From Kribbella pittospori (GTDB lineage Bacteria > Actinomycetota > Actinomycetes > Propionibacteriales > Kribbellaceae), in NCBI RefSeq assembly GCF_004331465.1, contig NZ_SJKB01000002.1:620001-684000 (forward strand): a DNA stretch of 64,000 bases, in the 5' to 3' direction. The translations under genes and the position numbers were made by a program. A model generated the notes under the pieces. The model was given only the letters and a program-made list of their open reading frames with translations. It did not search any database and was not told the origin of the DNA. Below are positions 52,505 through 62,238 of the stretch, piece by piece (the first letter of the stretch is position 1; each line of letters opens with the position of its first letter).

Positions 52505-53421
52505 CCACGCTTGCAGCCAACAAACCGGCCTACGACGGGCAGGCTCTGGACCTGACCGGGAAGTCGGGCGCGCGGGCCTTCAAGAACACGCTCGCCACCG
52601 TGCTGATCACGCTCGCCTTCGTGCTCGCGATGATCCCGCTGATCTGGATCCTGTGGACCGTCGTCAGCAAGGGCTACCACCTGCTGTTCGACGCCAACTG
52701 GTGGAGCCAGTCGCAGCGCGGGATCACCGTCCGGCGCGAGGGCGGCGGCGCGTACCACGCAATCATGGGCACCCTGATCATGGGCCTGATCACCGCCGTG
52801 ATCGCGGTCCCGATCGCCATCCTCGGCGCGATCTACCTGGTCGAGTACGGCAAGGGCACCCGGCTGGCCCGGGCGGTCAGCTTCATGATCGACATCCTCA
52901 CCGGTGTCCCGTCGATCGTCGCCGCACTGTTCATCTACGCGGTCTGGATCACGATCTTCGGCTTCAACCGGGTCGGGTTCGCGGTGTCGCTGTCGCTGGT
53001 GCTGCTGATGTTGCCGGTCGTCCTGCGGTCGACCGAGGAGATGCTGAAACTCGTCCCGGACGAGTTACGGGAAGCGTCGTACGCACTCGGCGTACCGAAG
53101 TGGAAGACGATCCTCAAGGTGGTCGTGCCGACCGCGTTCGGCGGCATCATCACCGGCGTGATGCTCGGCCTGGCCCGGGTGATGGGTGAGACCGCGCCGC
53201 TGCTGATCCTGGTCGGCTACTCCAAGAACATCAACCTGAATCCGTTCGACGGGTTCATGGGCGCGCTGCCGACGATGATCAACCAGGACCGGACCGAACT
53301 GGCGCTGCAGCCGGCCGCGGACCGGGTCTGGGCGGCGGCGCTCACCCTGATCCTCCTTGTCCTGGCACTCAATCTGCTGGCCCGGCTGGTTGCCCGGTTC
53401 AGCGCCGTCAAGTCGAAATAG
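52501..53421 (+). CDS. pstA: Phosphate ABC transporter permease PstA
   Basis: A 306-residue permease. It has the EAA loop REASYALGVPKWKTILKVVV, the preceding ILTGVPSIVAALFIYA and LGLARVMGETAPLL. It pairs with PstC as the membrane channel. Start is GTG in the overlap with pstC, which indicates coupled translation. Confidence 0.97.
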   Translation: MTTLAANKPAYDGQALDLTGKSGARAFKNTLATVLITLAFVLAMIPLIWILWTVVSKGYHLLFDANWWSQSQRGITVRREGGGAYHAIMGTLIMGLITAVIAVPIAILGAIYLVEYGKGTRLARAVSFMIDILTGVPSIVAALFIYAVWITIFGFNRVGFAVSLSLVLLMLPVVLRSTEEMLKLVPDELREASYALGVPKWKTILKVVVPTAFGGIITGVMLGLARVMGETAPLLILVGYSKNINLNPFDGFMGALPTMINQDRTELALQPAADRVWAAALTLILLVLALNLLARLVARFSAVKSK

Positions 53422-53443
53422 TCACGAGAGGTTCTGAGTCGAT

Positions 53444-54220
53444 ATGGCCAAGCGCATCGAGGTCAGTGGCCTCAACGTCTACTACGGCGACTTCAAGGCC
53501 GTCGAGGACGTGTCGATGACGATCGAGCCCCGCTCGGTCACCGCGTTCATCGGTCCGTCCGGCTGCGGCAAGTCCACCTACCTGCGGACCCTGAACCGGA
53601 TGCACGAGGTGATCCCCGGCGCCCGGGTCGAGGGCAAGGTGCTGCTGGACCAGCAGGACCTGTACGCCTCCGGCATCGACCCGGTCGCCGTCCGCCGGGT
53701 GGTCGGCATGGTGTTCCAGCGGCCGAACCCGTTCCCGACGATGTCGATCTTCGACAACGTCGCGTCCGGGCTGAAGCTGAACGGCGTCAAGGACCGCAAG
53801 CGGCTCACCGAGACGGTCGAGAAGTCCTTGCACGGCGCGAACCTGTGGAACGAGGTCAAGGACCGCCTGGACAAGCCGGGCGCGGGTCTGTCCGGTGGTC
53901 AGCAGCAGCGGCTGTGCATCGCCCGGGCGATCGCGGTCGAGCCCGAGGTGATCTTGATGGACGAGCCGTGCTCGGCGCTGGACCCGATCTCCACGCTGGC
54001 GATCGAGGACCTGATCGAGCAACTGAAGGACCGGTTCACCGTGGTCATCGTCACGCACAACATGCAGCAGGCGGCCCGGGTCTCGGACCAGACGGCGTTC
54101 TTCAACCTGGCCGCGACCGGCAAGCCCGGCCGGCTGATCGAGATGGGCGCGACCAAGCAGATCTTCTCCAACCCGACCGAGAAGGCCACCGAGGACTACA
54201 TCACCGGCCGCTTCGGCTGA
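53444..54220 (+). CDS. pstB: Phosphate ABC transporter ATP-binding protein PstB
   Basis: A 258-residue ATPase. Walker A is [10 protein letters not shown], the signature motif [14 protein letters not shown], Walker [13 protein letters not shown], and the switch His is in [14 protein letters not shown]. It drives phosphate import and takes part in phosphate signalling through PhoU. The gene ends the operon before a strong terminator. Confidence 0.98.
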   Translation: MAKRIEVSGLNVYYGDFKAVEDVSMTIEPRSVTAFIGPSGCGKSTYLRTLNRMHEVIPGARVEGKVLLDQQDLYASGIDPVAVRRVVGMVFQRPNPFPTMSIFDNVASGLKLNGVKDRKRLTETVEKSLHGANLWNEVKDRLDKPGAGLSGGQQQRLCIARAIAVEPEVILMDEPCSALDPISTLAIEDLIEQLKDRFTVVIVTHNMQQAARVSDQTAFFNLAATGKPGRLIEMGATKQIFSNPTEKATEDYITGRFG

Positions 54221-54241
54221 TCCGTTCCACCCAACGGCATC

Positions 54242-54278
54242 CGGCCGCCGCGAGGGATTTCCTCGCGGCGGCCGTTTT
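54242..54278 (+). terminator. Rho-independent terminator of the pst operon
   Basis: Perfect 14-bp GC-rich stem (54242-54255 with 54261-54274), five-base loop GATTT, then TTTT. It overlaps the last bases of the convergent gene at 54277. Confidence 0.93.
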
Positions 54279-54690
54279 ACAGGCAGACGGTCCGCGCGTA
54301 GTTCACCCGGGCCAGCACATCGGCAGCCTGGTGCGCGGAGTTCACCCGGACGTGGGTGGTGTGTGTGCGGCCGCCACTCTGCACGCTGACCTGCACGAAC
54401 CCGATCGTCGTACGCTCCTTGCACAACAGGAACAACAGCCCGAGCAGACACGCCAACGCGAACACGATCGCCAACGCAATCGCCCGCCCCGGGATCCGCT
54501 CCTCCGTCCGCGACATGTCCATCGCCCACCAGTTCGCCCCGCGCGTGGGCAAGATCCCCGCGGGGCTGACGATCCGGAGCTGCTCGACGGAGATGTCGCC
54601 GATGGTCACGAGGACCGGTCCGCCGGGCAGCCGCTGCTGGGACTGCGGATGCGGGACAGGCAGTGGGAATGGCATCGGGCTCTCGGTCAC
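54277..54690 (-). CDS. Small conserved actinobacterial membrane protein
   Basis: A 137-residue protein. Residues about 20-60 form a beta-rich N-terminal part (VLVTIGDISVEQLRIVSPAG), then one or two membrane helices (RAIALAIVFALACLLGLLFL), then another strand-rich part (VQVSVQSGGRTHTTHVRV). I recognise the pattern from uncharacterised actinobacterial proteins but know no function. Start GTG 54690 has TACGCT six bases upstream; ATG 54675 is an alternative. Confidence 0.75.
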   Translation of the reverse strand: MTESPMPFPLPVPHPQSQQRLPGGPVLVTIGDISVEQLRIVSPAGILPTRGANWWAMDMSRTEERIPGRAIALAIVFALACLLGLLFLLCKERTTIGFVQVSVQSGGRTHTTHVRVNSAHQAADVLARVNYARTVCL

Positions 54691-54696
54691 CCACTC

Positions 54697-54702
54697 AGCG
54701 TA
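54697..54702 (-). promoter_or_regulatory. -10 element of the 137-residue membrane protein gene
   Basis: TACGCT on the minus strand, six bases before GTG 54690. Confidence 0.45.
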
Positions 54703-54791
54703 GGGGGCTGGGGAGCGGCGCGGGGGCGTGACCGGGAACCTGTGGAAAAGATAGCCTTCGAGGATTCCTAGACGTCTCAGAAGGGACTGCG

Positions 54792-55418
54792 GTGAGTACT
54801 CCGACGCCTCCCCCCGGCGATGATCAGAACGACCAGAACAGGCCGCAGGACACGCCCGACGAGAGCGGGAACGACCAGCCGAGCCAGTACGGCGAGCAGC
54901 CGCAGGATCCGTACGGCCAGCAGCCGGGCCAATACGGTCAGCCCGGGCAGTACGGTCAGCAGCCCGGCCAATATGGGCAACAGCAGCCAGGGCAGTACGG
55001 CCAGCCCGGTCAGTACGGGCAGCCGGGACAGCAGAGCTATGGGCAGCAGCCGGGATACGGTCAGCAGCAGCCTGGGCAGTACGGCCAACAGCCCGGTCAG
55101 TACGGGCAGCAGCAGCCGGGCCAGTACGGGCAGTACGGTCAGCAGCCCGGCCAGCCGGGTCAGTACGGGCAGTACCCGGGCGGCGCCTACGGGTACGGCG
55201 CTCCGGCCGCGCCACAGAGCAACACCCCGCAGGTGCTGTCGATCATCGGCATCGTCTGCTGGTTCTGCTGCGGTATCGCCTCGGTCGTCCTCGGTCTGGT
55301 TGCCCAGGGCAAGTTCCGTGAGCAGGGCAAGCCGGACACGCTGGCGAAGGTCGCCTGGATCGGCGGCATCGTCTCGATCGTGCTCTCGACGATCTACACC
55401 ATCACGCAGTACAGCTGA
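54792..55418 (+). CDS. DUF4190-type membrane protein with long QPGQYG repeat tail
   Basis: A 208-residue protein. Residues 1-130 are disordered and dominated by [13 protein letters not shown] repeats; 145-208 hold two membrane helices ([20 protein letters not shown] and [19 protein letters not shown]) as in DUF4190. The repeats sit on the cytoplasmic side if the orientation is typical. Start GTG 54792 follows aaggga. First of a row of three repeat-tailed genes. Confidence 0.85.
   Translation: MSTPTPPPGDDQNDQNRPQDTPDESGNDQPSQYGEQPQDPYGQQPGQYGQPGQYGQQPGQYGQQQPGQYGQPGQYGQPGQQSYGQQPGYGQQQPGQYGQQPGQYGQQQPGQYGQYGQQPGQPGQYGQYPGGAYGYGAPAAPQSNTPQVLSIIGIVCWFCCGIASVVLGLVAQGKFREQGKPDTLAKVAWIGGIVSIVLSTIYTITQYS
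54880..55190 (+). repeat. Degenerate tandem repeats encoding QPGQYG units
   Basis: Roughly 15-18-base units of the type CAG CCG GGC CAG TAC GGT in many synonymous variants. Similar stretches are at 56050-56300 (plus strand) and 39330-39540 (minus strand). Confidence 0.85.
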
Positions 55419-55459
55419 CGGCTCGTCGCGGGCGGCGGCGCTGGTCCGCCCGCGACGTC

Positions 55460-55900
55460 TCAGTTCAGGTTGCGGGCGACGCCATACACGATCAGGAGCA
55501 CGGCCAGCGCCTTGGTCAACCAGGCGAGTGTGCGCGGGCTGAGCGTCAACCGGGGCAGACGGATCAGCCGCAGCGATTCGAGCGCCCAGGCCAGCATTTG
55601 GTAGCCGATGGCAACACCGATGAGCGGGCCGATCACCAGCACCACCGGGTTGAAATGCCAGGCCGCGTCCAGATCCCCACGCAGCAAGGCGGCTGCCATC
55701 CGGGTCGAGCCGCAGAACGGGCAGTTCAGCCCCGTGGTCGCGTGCAGGATGCAGGGAATGCCGATCCGCTGGCCGGACAACTGGTACACGGCCGCGAGGG
55801 CGAAACCGCCCACTCCGACGGCCGCCGCGCCGAGCAATCGGCGGTCCAGCGGGCGGACCGGACCGGTCGGCCGGAGTACGACGCTCAGCGAAAGACTCAC
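55460..55900 (-). CDS. DUF2752 membrane protein
   Basis: A 146-residue protein with three or four helices. The DUF2752 signature is GLNCPFCGSTRMAAALLRGD with the CPxCGSTR motif and the following AAWHFNPVVLV. Such proteins are common in actinobacteria beside RDD and DUF4190 genes; function unknown. Start GTG 55900 has TACCGT six bases upstream; the open frame extends to 55981 but that part lies before the promoter. Confidence 0.85.
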   Translation of the reverse strand: MSLSLSVVLRPTGPVRPLDRRLLGAAAVGVGGFALAAVYQLSGQRIGIPCILHATTGLNCPFCGSTRMAAALLRGDLDAAWHFNPVVLVIGPLIGVAIGYQMLAWALESLRLIRLPRLTLSPRTLAWLTKALAVLLIVYGVARNLN

Positions 55901-55906
55901 CGGACA

Positions 55907-55912
55907 ACGGTA
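55907..55912 (-). promoter_or_regulatory. -10 element of the DUF2752 gene, probable leaderless promoter
   Basis: TACCGT on the minus strand, six bases before GTG 55900. Confidence 0.5.
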
Positions 55913-56005
55913 ACTCTCATCTCGTGGGATCCGTAGCCGGAGCTGAGCCGTCGGACGGTTAGCCTGCAACTCACTCCTCATCTGTATTCACTAGAAGGGA
56001 TCGTC

Positions 56006-56707
56006 GTGAGCAATCCGACGCCACCGCCGGGTTACGGCCCGCAGGACTCCCAGCAGCCGGGTCAGTACGGCCAGCCCGGCCAGTACGGGCAGCCCGCGCA
56101 GCAGCCGGGTCAGTACGGGCAGCAGCAGCCCAGCTATGGCGGCCAGCAGCCGGGCTACGGGCAACAGCCCGGGCAGTACGGTCAGCAGCCTGGCCAGTAT
56201 GGGCAGCAGCCCCAGCAGTACGGGCAGCAGCCGGGTTACCCGCAGTACGGCGGTCAGCCGGGCTACCCGCAGCAGTACGGTCAGCCAGGCGGGTACGGCG
56301 TACCCAGCAACCTGGCGGCCTGGCCGAACCGGGTCGGCGGCTGGCTGATCGACGTACTGATCATCATGGTGCCGTACGGCATCGGGATCGCGCTTGCGAG
56401 CGGCAACAGTTCAGCCATGGCCATCCTGGCCCTGCTGTTCTACCTGGTCGGCATCGGCCTGGGGATCTGGAACATCGTGTTCCGGCAGGGCACGACCGGG
56501 CAGACCCTCGGCAAGTCGGCGCTGGGCCTCAAGCTGATCGACGGGATCAGCGGCCAGCCGGTCGGTCCGGGCAAGGCGTTCCTGCGCCAGCTCACCCACA
56601 TCCTGGACGGCGCCGCCTGCTACATCGGCTACCTGTGGCCGCTGTGGGACGAGAAGCGGCAGACGTTCGCGGACAAGATCAACAACACCTACGTCATCAA
56701 GCTCTGA
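56006..56707 (+). CDS. RDD family membrane protein with QYGQ repeat tail
   Basis: A 233-residue protein. Residues 1-100 are QPGQYG and QQPGYG repeats; 105-233 are an RDD domain ([59 protein letters not shown]). Start GTG 56006 lies behind agaaggg. Unlike the protein at 38749 it has no DUF2510 motif. Confidence 0.88.
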   Translation: MSNPTPPPGYGPQDSQQPGQYGQPGQYGQPAQQPGQYGQQQPSYGGQQPGYGQQPGQYGQQPGQYGQQPQQYGQQPGYPQYGGQPGYPQQYGQPGGYGVPSNLAAWPNRVGGWLIDVLIIMVPYGIGIALASGNSSAMAILALLFYLVGIGLGIWNIVFRQGTTGQTLGKSALGLKLIDGISGQPVGPGKAFLRQLTHILDGAACYIGYLWPLWDEKRQTFADKINNTYVIKL

Positions 56708-56777
56708 CGTTTCAAGCTTCATCCGGACGCCGTGGCCTGTTCAGGTCGCGGCGTTCGGCGTTCCCGGCGCCTGCCAA

Positions 56778-56783
56778 TACGAT
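56778..56783 (+). promoter_or_regulatory. -10 element of the third RDD gene, probable leaderless promoter
   Basis: TACGAT six bases before GTG 56790. Confidence 0.45.
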
Positions 56784-56789
56784 GCCGCA

Positions 56790-57413
56790 GTGAGTACACC
56801 GATGCCACCGCCGTATGGGCAGGACGGACGGCCCTACCAGGGTGGTCACCAGCAGCAGGGATACGGTCCGTACGGCCAGCAGCCGTACGGTCAGCCGCCG
56901 GCCTACGGGTACGGGCAGATGCCGCCGCCGTACGGACAACCGCAGTACGGGTACGGCTACGGACCTCAGGTTCCGTTGGCCGACTGGGGTCCGCGGGCCG
57001 GCGCCTTCCTGATCGACTCCCTGATCAGCGCAGTGCCGATCCTGATCGGGTACGGCGTGTTCATCGCGAACATCGCGACCCGCGAGAACAACACCTATCC
57101 CGATGACGGCCCGCAGGCCTACGCGATCATCCTGTTCCTGCTCGGGATCGCCGCGAGCATCGGCCTGACCCTGTGGAACCGGGTCTTCCGCCAGGGCAGG
57201 ACCGGTCGCAGCGTCGGCAAGAGCGCGCTGAACCTGCGGCTGGTCGACTCCGCCTACTTCCAGCCGGTGGGCGCCGGCAAGGCGTTCCTGCGCGAGTTCC
57301 TCAGCGGGCTCTTCAACAACGCCTGCTTCCTGAACCTGCTGTGGCCGCTGTGGGACGACCAGAAGCAGACCTGGCATGACAAGGTCATGTCGACGTACGT
57401 CCTGAAGGACTGA
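56790..57413 (+). CDS. RDD family membrane protein with short YGQ tail
   Basis: A 207-residue protein. The N-terminal tail (1-65) is Gly/Tyr/Gln/Pro-rich (YGQPPAYGYGQMPPPYG); the RDD domain covers 66-207 (GPRAGAFLIDSLISAVPILI; RQGRTGRSVGKSALNLRLV; LWPLWDDQKQTWHDKVMST). A paralogue of the previous gene. It converges on the DUF3307-like gene with three bases between. Confidence 0.87.
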   Translation: MSTPMPPPYGQDGRPYQGGHQQQGYGPYGQQPYGQPPAYGYGQMPPPYGQPQYGYGYGPQVPLADWGPRAGAFLIDSLISAVPILIGYGVFIANIATRENNTYPDDGPQAYAIILFLLGIAASIGLTLWNRVFRQGRTGRSVGKSALNLRLVDSAYFQPVGAGKAFLREFLSGLFNNACFLNLLWPLWDDQKQTWHDKVMSTYVLKD

Positions 57414-57416
57414 ACC

Positions 57417-57971
57417 TCAGCGCGCCAGCGGGAAGCCGGCGCAGGCCACTGCCCACAGCACACTGGTGAAGCTGCCGATGATGAAGCGTTCGGCAACCGC
57501 CTGCGGCGTGACCGAAGCCGGCTGGTCGGGGCTGCGCAGCTCCGGATAGCGAGCCAGGCCCTTGATGGCCAGCACGATCGCCACTCCCTCGGGCCATCCC
57601 GCCACCAGCGCCGCGTAGATGGCCAGGCGCTCGAGCGAACCGATCAGAGCGCCGCCGCGCAGCACCTCACCGGCCTTCTGCGTCGACTGCGCTCTCGTGT
57701 TGCCCCGGTCGACGAGAGCCAGCACAGATGTCGTCAGCGGGCCGCCACCGGTCACTGCCAGCCCGCCGGCCAGCAGGAGCAGCACGTTCCACCAGCGCTC
57801 ACGCCAGCCCTCGACTCCGTCGCCGGCCAGCAGCAGGACGCCGACGGTGATCAGGCAGACCAGCATCACTCCGCTGAGCACGATCTCCAGCGTCGACCCG
57901 GCCTTGGGGACCCACGCCAGAACGGCGAGGATCAGGCCGGCGGCGGTGAACGACAGGACGAGTGCCGTCAC
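57417..57971 (-). CDS. DUF3307-like membrane protein
   Basis: A 184-residue protein with four or five helices. The C-terminal part (VLAIKGLARYPELRS, then AERFIIGSFTSVLWA) resembles DUF3307 proteins, which are encoded beside SatD in Firmicutes. Its GTG overlaps the stop of the SatD-like gene by four bases. Assignment is by pattern and by this linkage, so moderate. Confidence 0.65.
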   Translation of the reverse strand: MTALVLSFTAAGLILAVLAWVPKAGSTLEIVLSGVMLVCLITVGVLLLAGDGVEGWRERWWNVLLLLAGGLAVTGGGPLTTSVLALVDRGNTRAQSTQKAGEVLRGGALIGSLERLAIYAALVAGWPEGVAIVLAIKGLARYPELRSPDQPASVTPQAVAERFIIGSFTSVLWAVACAGFPLAR

Positions 57972-58567
57972 GCGGTGGCCCCGGCATCGAGCAGCTCGGC
58001 CGCCAGCGCTCGTCCACGTTGCTCTTCGGCGACTCCGGCCGCCTGGGCCCGCTGCGTCACCGCGGACTGACTGATGCCGAGCTTCACGCCGATCTCGCGC
58101 CGGGTCAGCCCTTCGGCCAGCAGGTCGGCGACAGCCCAGCCGCGCTCGCTCCGCCGCCGCAGCACCGACGCCATCAGCCACAGCACCGTCTCGACCTGCT
58201 CGGCGCAGTGCGCGTCGGAGCCGACCACGTTGACGTGGTGTGGGCTCGATTTGGCCCGATTCACTGCCTCCCGCGCGAACACGAACGCGTCCCCACTGCC
58301 GGCCCGCGTACTGCGCGGCAACGGCTGCGTGACTTCACCGACCCCGAGTCCGACGTACCAGGTGTCGGCGCGCAGCAGTTCGACGATCACGTCGATCGTG
58401 GCGCGCGCCTCCGACAGGATGCCCTGCACTTCGTCGCCGGCCGTCCGCTCGAACTTGCGGAGCAACCCGGTCCGCCGGGGCCGGCGGTTCAGGATGTTCA
58501 GTAGCTCGGGTACGAGATCGGTCATGCTTCGGCTGCCCCGCTGATCTACCGTGAGAACGAAGACCAC
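57968..58567 (-). CDS. SatD-like regulator with C-terminal HTH
   Basis: A 199-residue protein. The start VVFVLTVDQRGSR parallels the GDIVGSR motif of SatD proteins, and a cyclase-homology-like core (FERTAGDEVQGIL; WYVGLGVGEV) follows. The C-terminal helix-turn-helix is EGLTRREIGVKLGISQSAVT. I chose GTG 58567 because ggaaggaggt lies nine bases upstream and the first strand is needed; ATG 58525 would remove it. Translationally coupled to the membrane gene. Confidence 0.72.
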   Translation of the reverse strand: MVFVLTVDQRGSRSMTDLVPELLNILNRRPRRTGLLRKFERTAGDEVQGILSEARATIDVIVELLRADTWYVGLGVGEVTQPLPRSTRAGSGDAFVFAREAVNRAKSSPHHVNVVGSDAHCAEQVETVLWLMASVLRRRSERGWAVADLLAEGLTRREIGVKLGISQSAVTQRAQAAGVAEEQRGRALAAELLDAGATA

Positions 58568-58610
58568 TGTGCTGCACCTCCTTCCCGACGCTGTTAAGGC
58601 TACAATCTTA

Positions 58611-58625
58611 TTCACGTAGAGTGAA
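58611..58625. promoter_or_regulatory. Candidate operator in the SatD-like promoter
   Basis: Inverted repeat TTCAC-GTAGA-GTGAA. On the minus strand TTCACT (overlapping the repeat) and TAGCCT 17 bp downstream could be the -35 and -10, so the site would allow autoregulation by the HTH protein. Confidence 0.45.
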
Positions 58626-58703
58626 GGAAAAAACCTGAATCGGTTCATCCGATCACTCCCCGTGATCGTCGGGCAGGACCGCCCATCCACTCATTCTCCG
58701 CTG

Positions 58704-58742
58704 GATCCGGGGGTCGAGGCATCTCGACTCGCCCCCCGGATC
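58704..58742 (-). terminator. Hairpin terminator after thiC
   Basis: Stem GATCCGGGGG/CCCCCGGATC (58704-58713 with 58733-58742) plus an inner TCGAG/CTCGA pairing. No T-tract. Confidence 0.65.
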
Positions 58743-58771
58743 TCACCGAGCGTCAGCAGGAACCAGGATCC

Positions 58772-60508
<1,737 letters not shown>

Positions 60509-60555
60509 TCTCCAATTGTCACCGTCACTCTAACCCGTCGTCTTGACCGGGCCGG

Positions 60556-60561
60556 TAGCGT
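60556..60561 (+). promoter_or_regulatory. -10 element of the acyltransferase gene, probable leaderless promoter
   Basis: TAGCGT six bases before ATG 60568. Confidence 0.5.
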
Positions 60562-60567
60562 CGGGGG

Positions 60568-61314
60568 ATGCGAGACCTCGTGTACCCGCCCGTGATCGGC
60601 TTCGCGAAGACCGCGTTCAAGGTGCTGGACCTGAAGATCCGGATGACCGGGACCGAGAACGTGCCGCGGACCGGCGGCGCGGTGATCGCGCTGAATCACA
60701 TCAGCTACGTCGACTTCATCCTGGGCGGGTTCGGCGCGGTGCCGAGCAAGCGACTGGTCCGCTTCATGGCCAAGGACGTGCTGTTCCGCAACCGGTACTC
60801 CGGTCCGCTGATGCGCGGCATGCACCACATCCCGGTGGACCGGTCGGCGGGTACGGCGTCGTACCGGGAAGCGATCCGCTACCTGAACGACGGCGAGATC
60901 GTCGGGGTGTTCCCCGAGGCGACGATCAGCCGGTCGTTCGAGCTGAAGGAGTTCAAGTCCGGCACGGTCCGGATGGCCGCGGAGGCCGGCGTACCGGTGG
61001 TCCCGCTGATCCTGTGGGGGACGCAGCGGATGCTGACGAAGGATCATCCGCGCGACTTCTCCCGGCATCGCGCGATCGCGATCACCGTCGGCGAGCCGAT
61101 CGCGGTCGGCACCGACGACGACCCCGCCGAGGCGACCGCGCACCTGCGGACGACGATGGCCGGGATGCTCGATCGGACCATCCGCGACTACCCGGAGCAG
61201 CCGGCCGGCGCCTGGTGGCTGCCCGCGTCGTACGGCGGTGGTGCGCCGGCTCCCGAGGAGGCGGAACGCCTGGACCAGGAGGAGCTCGCCCGGCGGGCAG
61301 CCCGCCGCAAGTAA
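60568..61314 (+). CDS. 1-acyl-sn-glycerol-3-phosphate acyltransferase (PlsC-like)
   Basis: A 248-residue acyltransferase. The HX4D motif is NHISYVDFI; the substrate motif is VGVFPEATISRS (FPEGxxS variant with Ala for Gly); VPVVPLILWG is motif IV. It should add the second acyl chain in phosphatidic acid synthesis at the membrane. No other lipid gene is nearby. Confidence 0.92.
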   Translation: MRDLVYPPVIGFAKTAFKVLDLKIRMTGTENVPRTGGAVIALNHISYVDFILGGFGAVPSKRLVRFMAKDVLFRNRYSGPLMRGMHHIPVDRSAGTASYREAIRYLNDGEIVGVFPEATISRSFELKEFKSGTVRMAAEAGVPVVPLILWGTQRMLTKDHPRDFSRHRAIAITVGEPIAVGTDDDPAEATAHLRTTMAGMLDRTIRDYPEQPAGAWWLPASYGGGAPAPEEAERLDQEELARRAARRK

Positions 61315-61458
61315 GCACACCGTCAGTAACGCGGACAAGACCTTGACCCCCGGGTGACCCCGAGGGTACGAAAGGCTCTTGTTGACAGTGCAGGAAACCT
61401 GGGGGGTCCCTGTGACGCCGGCCGGTTGGCGGCGGTACTCGGGTGGGCGGGGAAGGTT

Positions 61459-61983
61459 GTGTTCGATTCACCGGAAGAGCTGCATCTCTTCGAACCGGGG
61501 ATGCTGGCGGTGGCGCCGCATGTGGCAGAGCACATCCCGGACGCCGGCGTCTACTTCGTCGACTGGGCCATCCAGGACCTGCCGGCCGACCGCGCCCGCG
61601 AGGTCGAGTCCGCGGTGAACGGCAGGCGCTGCCAGAACGGCTGGTTCCCGCTGGAGAGCCTGGACAGCATCGGCAGCCGCGGGTACTGGCGTGGTCCGCT
61701 CACCTACCTCGCCCGGATGACGGCCGACGACACGACGATCCTGCAGGAGTGGTCGACGAACGGGCTCGGCGGCGACGACGAGAGCAGGATCGAGGCGACC
61801 GTGAACCACCTGCTCTGTCAGCAGGGTCACGCGGCCGCGGCGACCTGGGCCGTCGCGGTCCGCCCGAAGACCTACCTGGACGCAGCGCTGCTCGGCGACC
61901 GGCTGGCCGCCGCATGGGAGTACAACCTCGGCTCGATCCGCTCCAAGGACGTGGCCAAGTCGGTACGCCGCTGGAACCGCTAG
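61459..61983 (+). CDS. Hypothetical cytoplasmic protein
   Basis: A 174-residue protein that I do not recognise. It contains FDSPEELHLFEPGMLAV, WFPLESLDSIGSRGYWRG and a C-terminal helical part (LAAAWEYNLGSIRSKDVAKS). No signal or membrane segment. The start is uncertain: GTG 61459 follows ggaagg closely, while an in-frame GTG at 61354 would add 35 residues; a TTGACC/TACGAA pair near 61343-61373 suggests a promoter that would favour the later start. Confidence 0.6.
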   Translation: MFDSPEELHLFEPGMLAVAPHVAEHIPDAGVYFVDWAIQDLPADRAREVESAVNGRRCQNGWFPLESLDSIGSRGYWRGPLTYLARMTADDTTILQEWSTNGLGGDDESRIEATVNHLLCQQGHAAAATWAVAVRPKTYLDAALLGDRLAAAWEYNLGSIRSKDVAKSVRRWNR

Positions 61984-61990
61984 GGCGTCC

Positions 61991-62194
61991 TCAGTGGAAC
62001 TGCGGGATGATCAGGTACAGGCCGTAGAAGACGGCCGCCAGGCAGGCGGCGAAGCAGAGCCCGGCCACCGTGGTGTCGACGACCGACGGCGGCTTCTTCT
62101 CGTCGATCGCCACCGCCCGCCGCGCCATCGCCGCCACTCCGAGCGCGAACACGACCGCCACCCCGACCCCGAAGATCAGGCTGACCAGTGCCAC
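61991..62194 (-). CDS. Small two-helix membrane protein after pitA, start region disrupted
   Basis: A 67-residue protein with two hydrophobic helices (ALVSLIFGVGVAVVFALGVA and AGLCFAACLAAVFYGLYLII). It reads from GTG 62194. Just upstream, an ATG at 62225 with a strong site (gagagg) opens a nine-codon frame (MHIDWSAAR) that stops one base before this GTG. Removing one G near 62203-62207 would join them into one product starting MHIDWSALGEVALVS. So it is either a coupled leader peptide or a frameshifted gene. Cotranscribed with pitA. Confidence 0.6.
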   Translation of the reverse strand: MALVSLIFGVGVAVVFALGVAAMARRAVAIDEKKPPSVVDTTVAGLCFAACLAAVFYGLYLIIPQFH

Positions 62195-62195
62195 C

Positions 62196-62225
62196 TCACC
62201 GAGCCGCACTCCAGTCGATGTGCAT
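62196..62225 (-). other. Nine-codon reading frame overlapping the start of the small membrane gene
   Basis: ATG CAC ATC GAC TGG and so on to TGA, giving MHIDWSAAR, with gagaggag 8 bases before the ATG. The start codon is 13 bases after the pitA stop. See the adjacent small gene for the frameshift interpretation. Confidence 0.5.
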
Positions 62226-62238
62226 CGCCGTACTCCTC

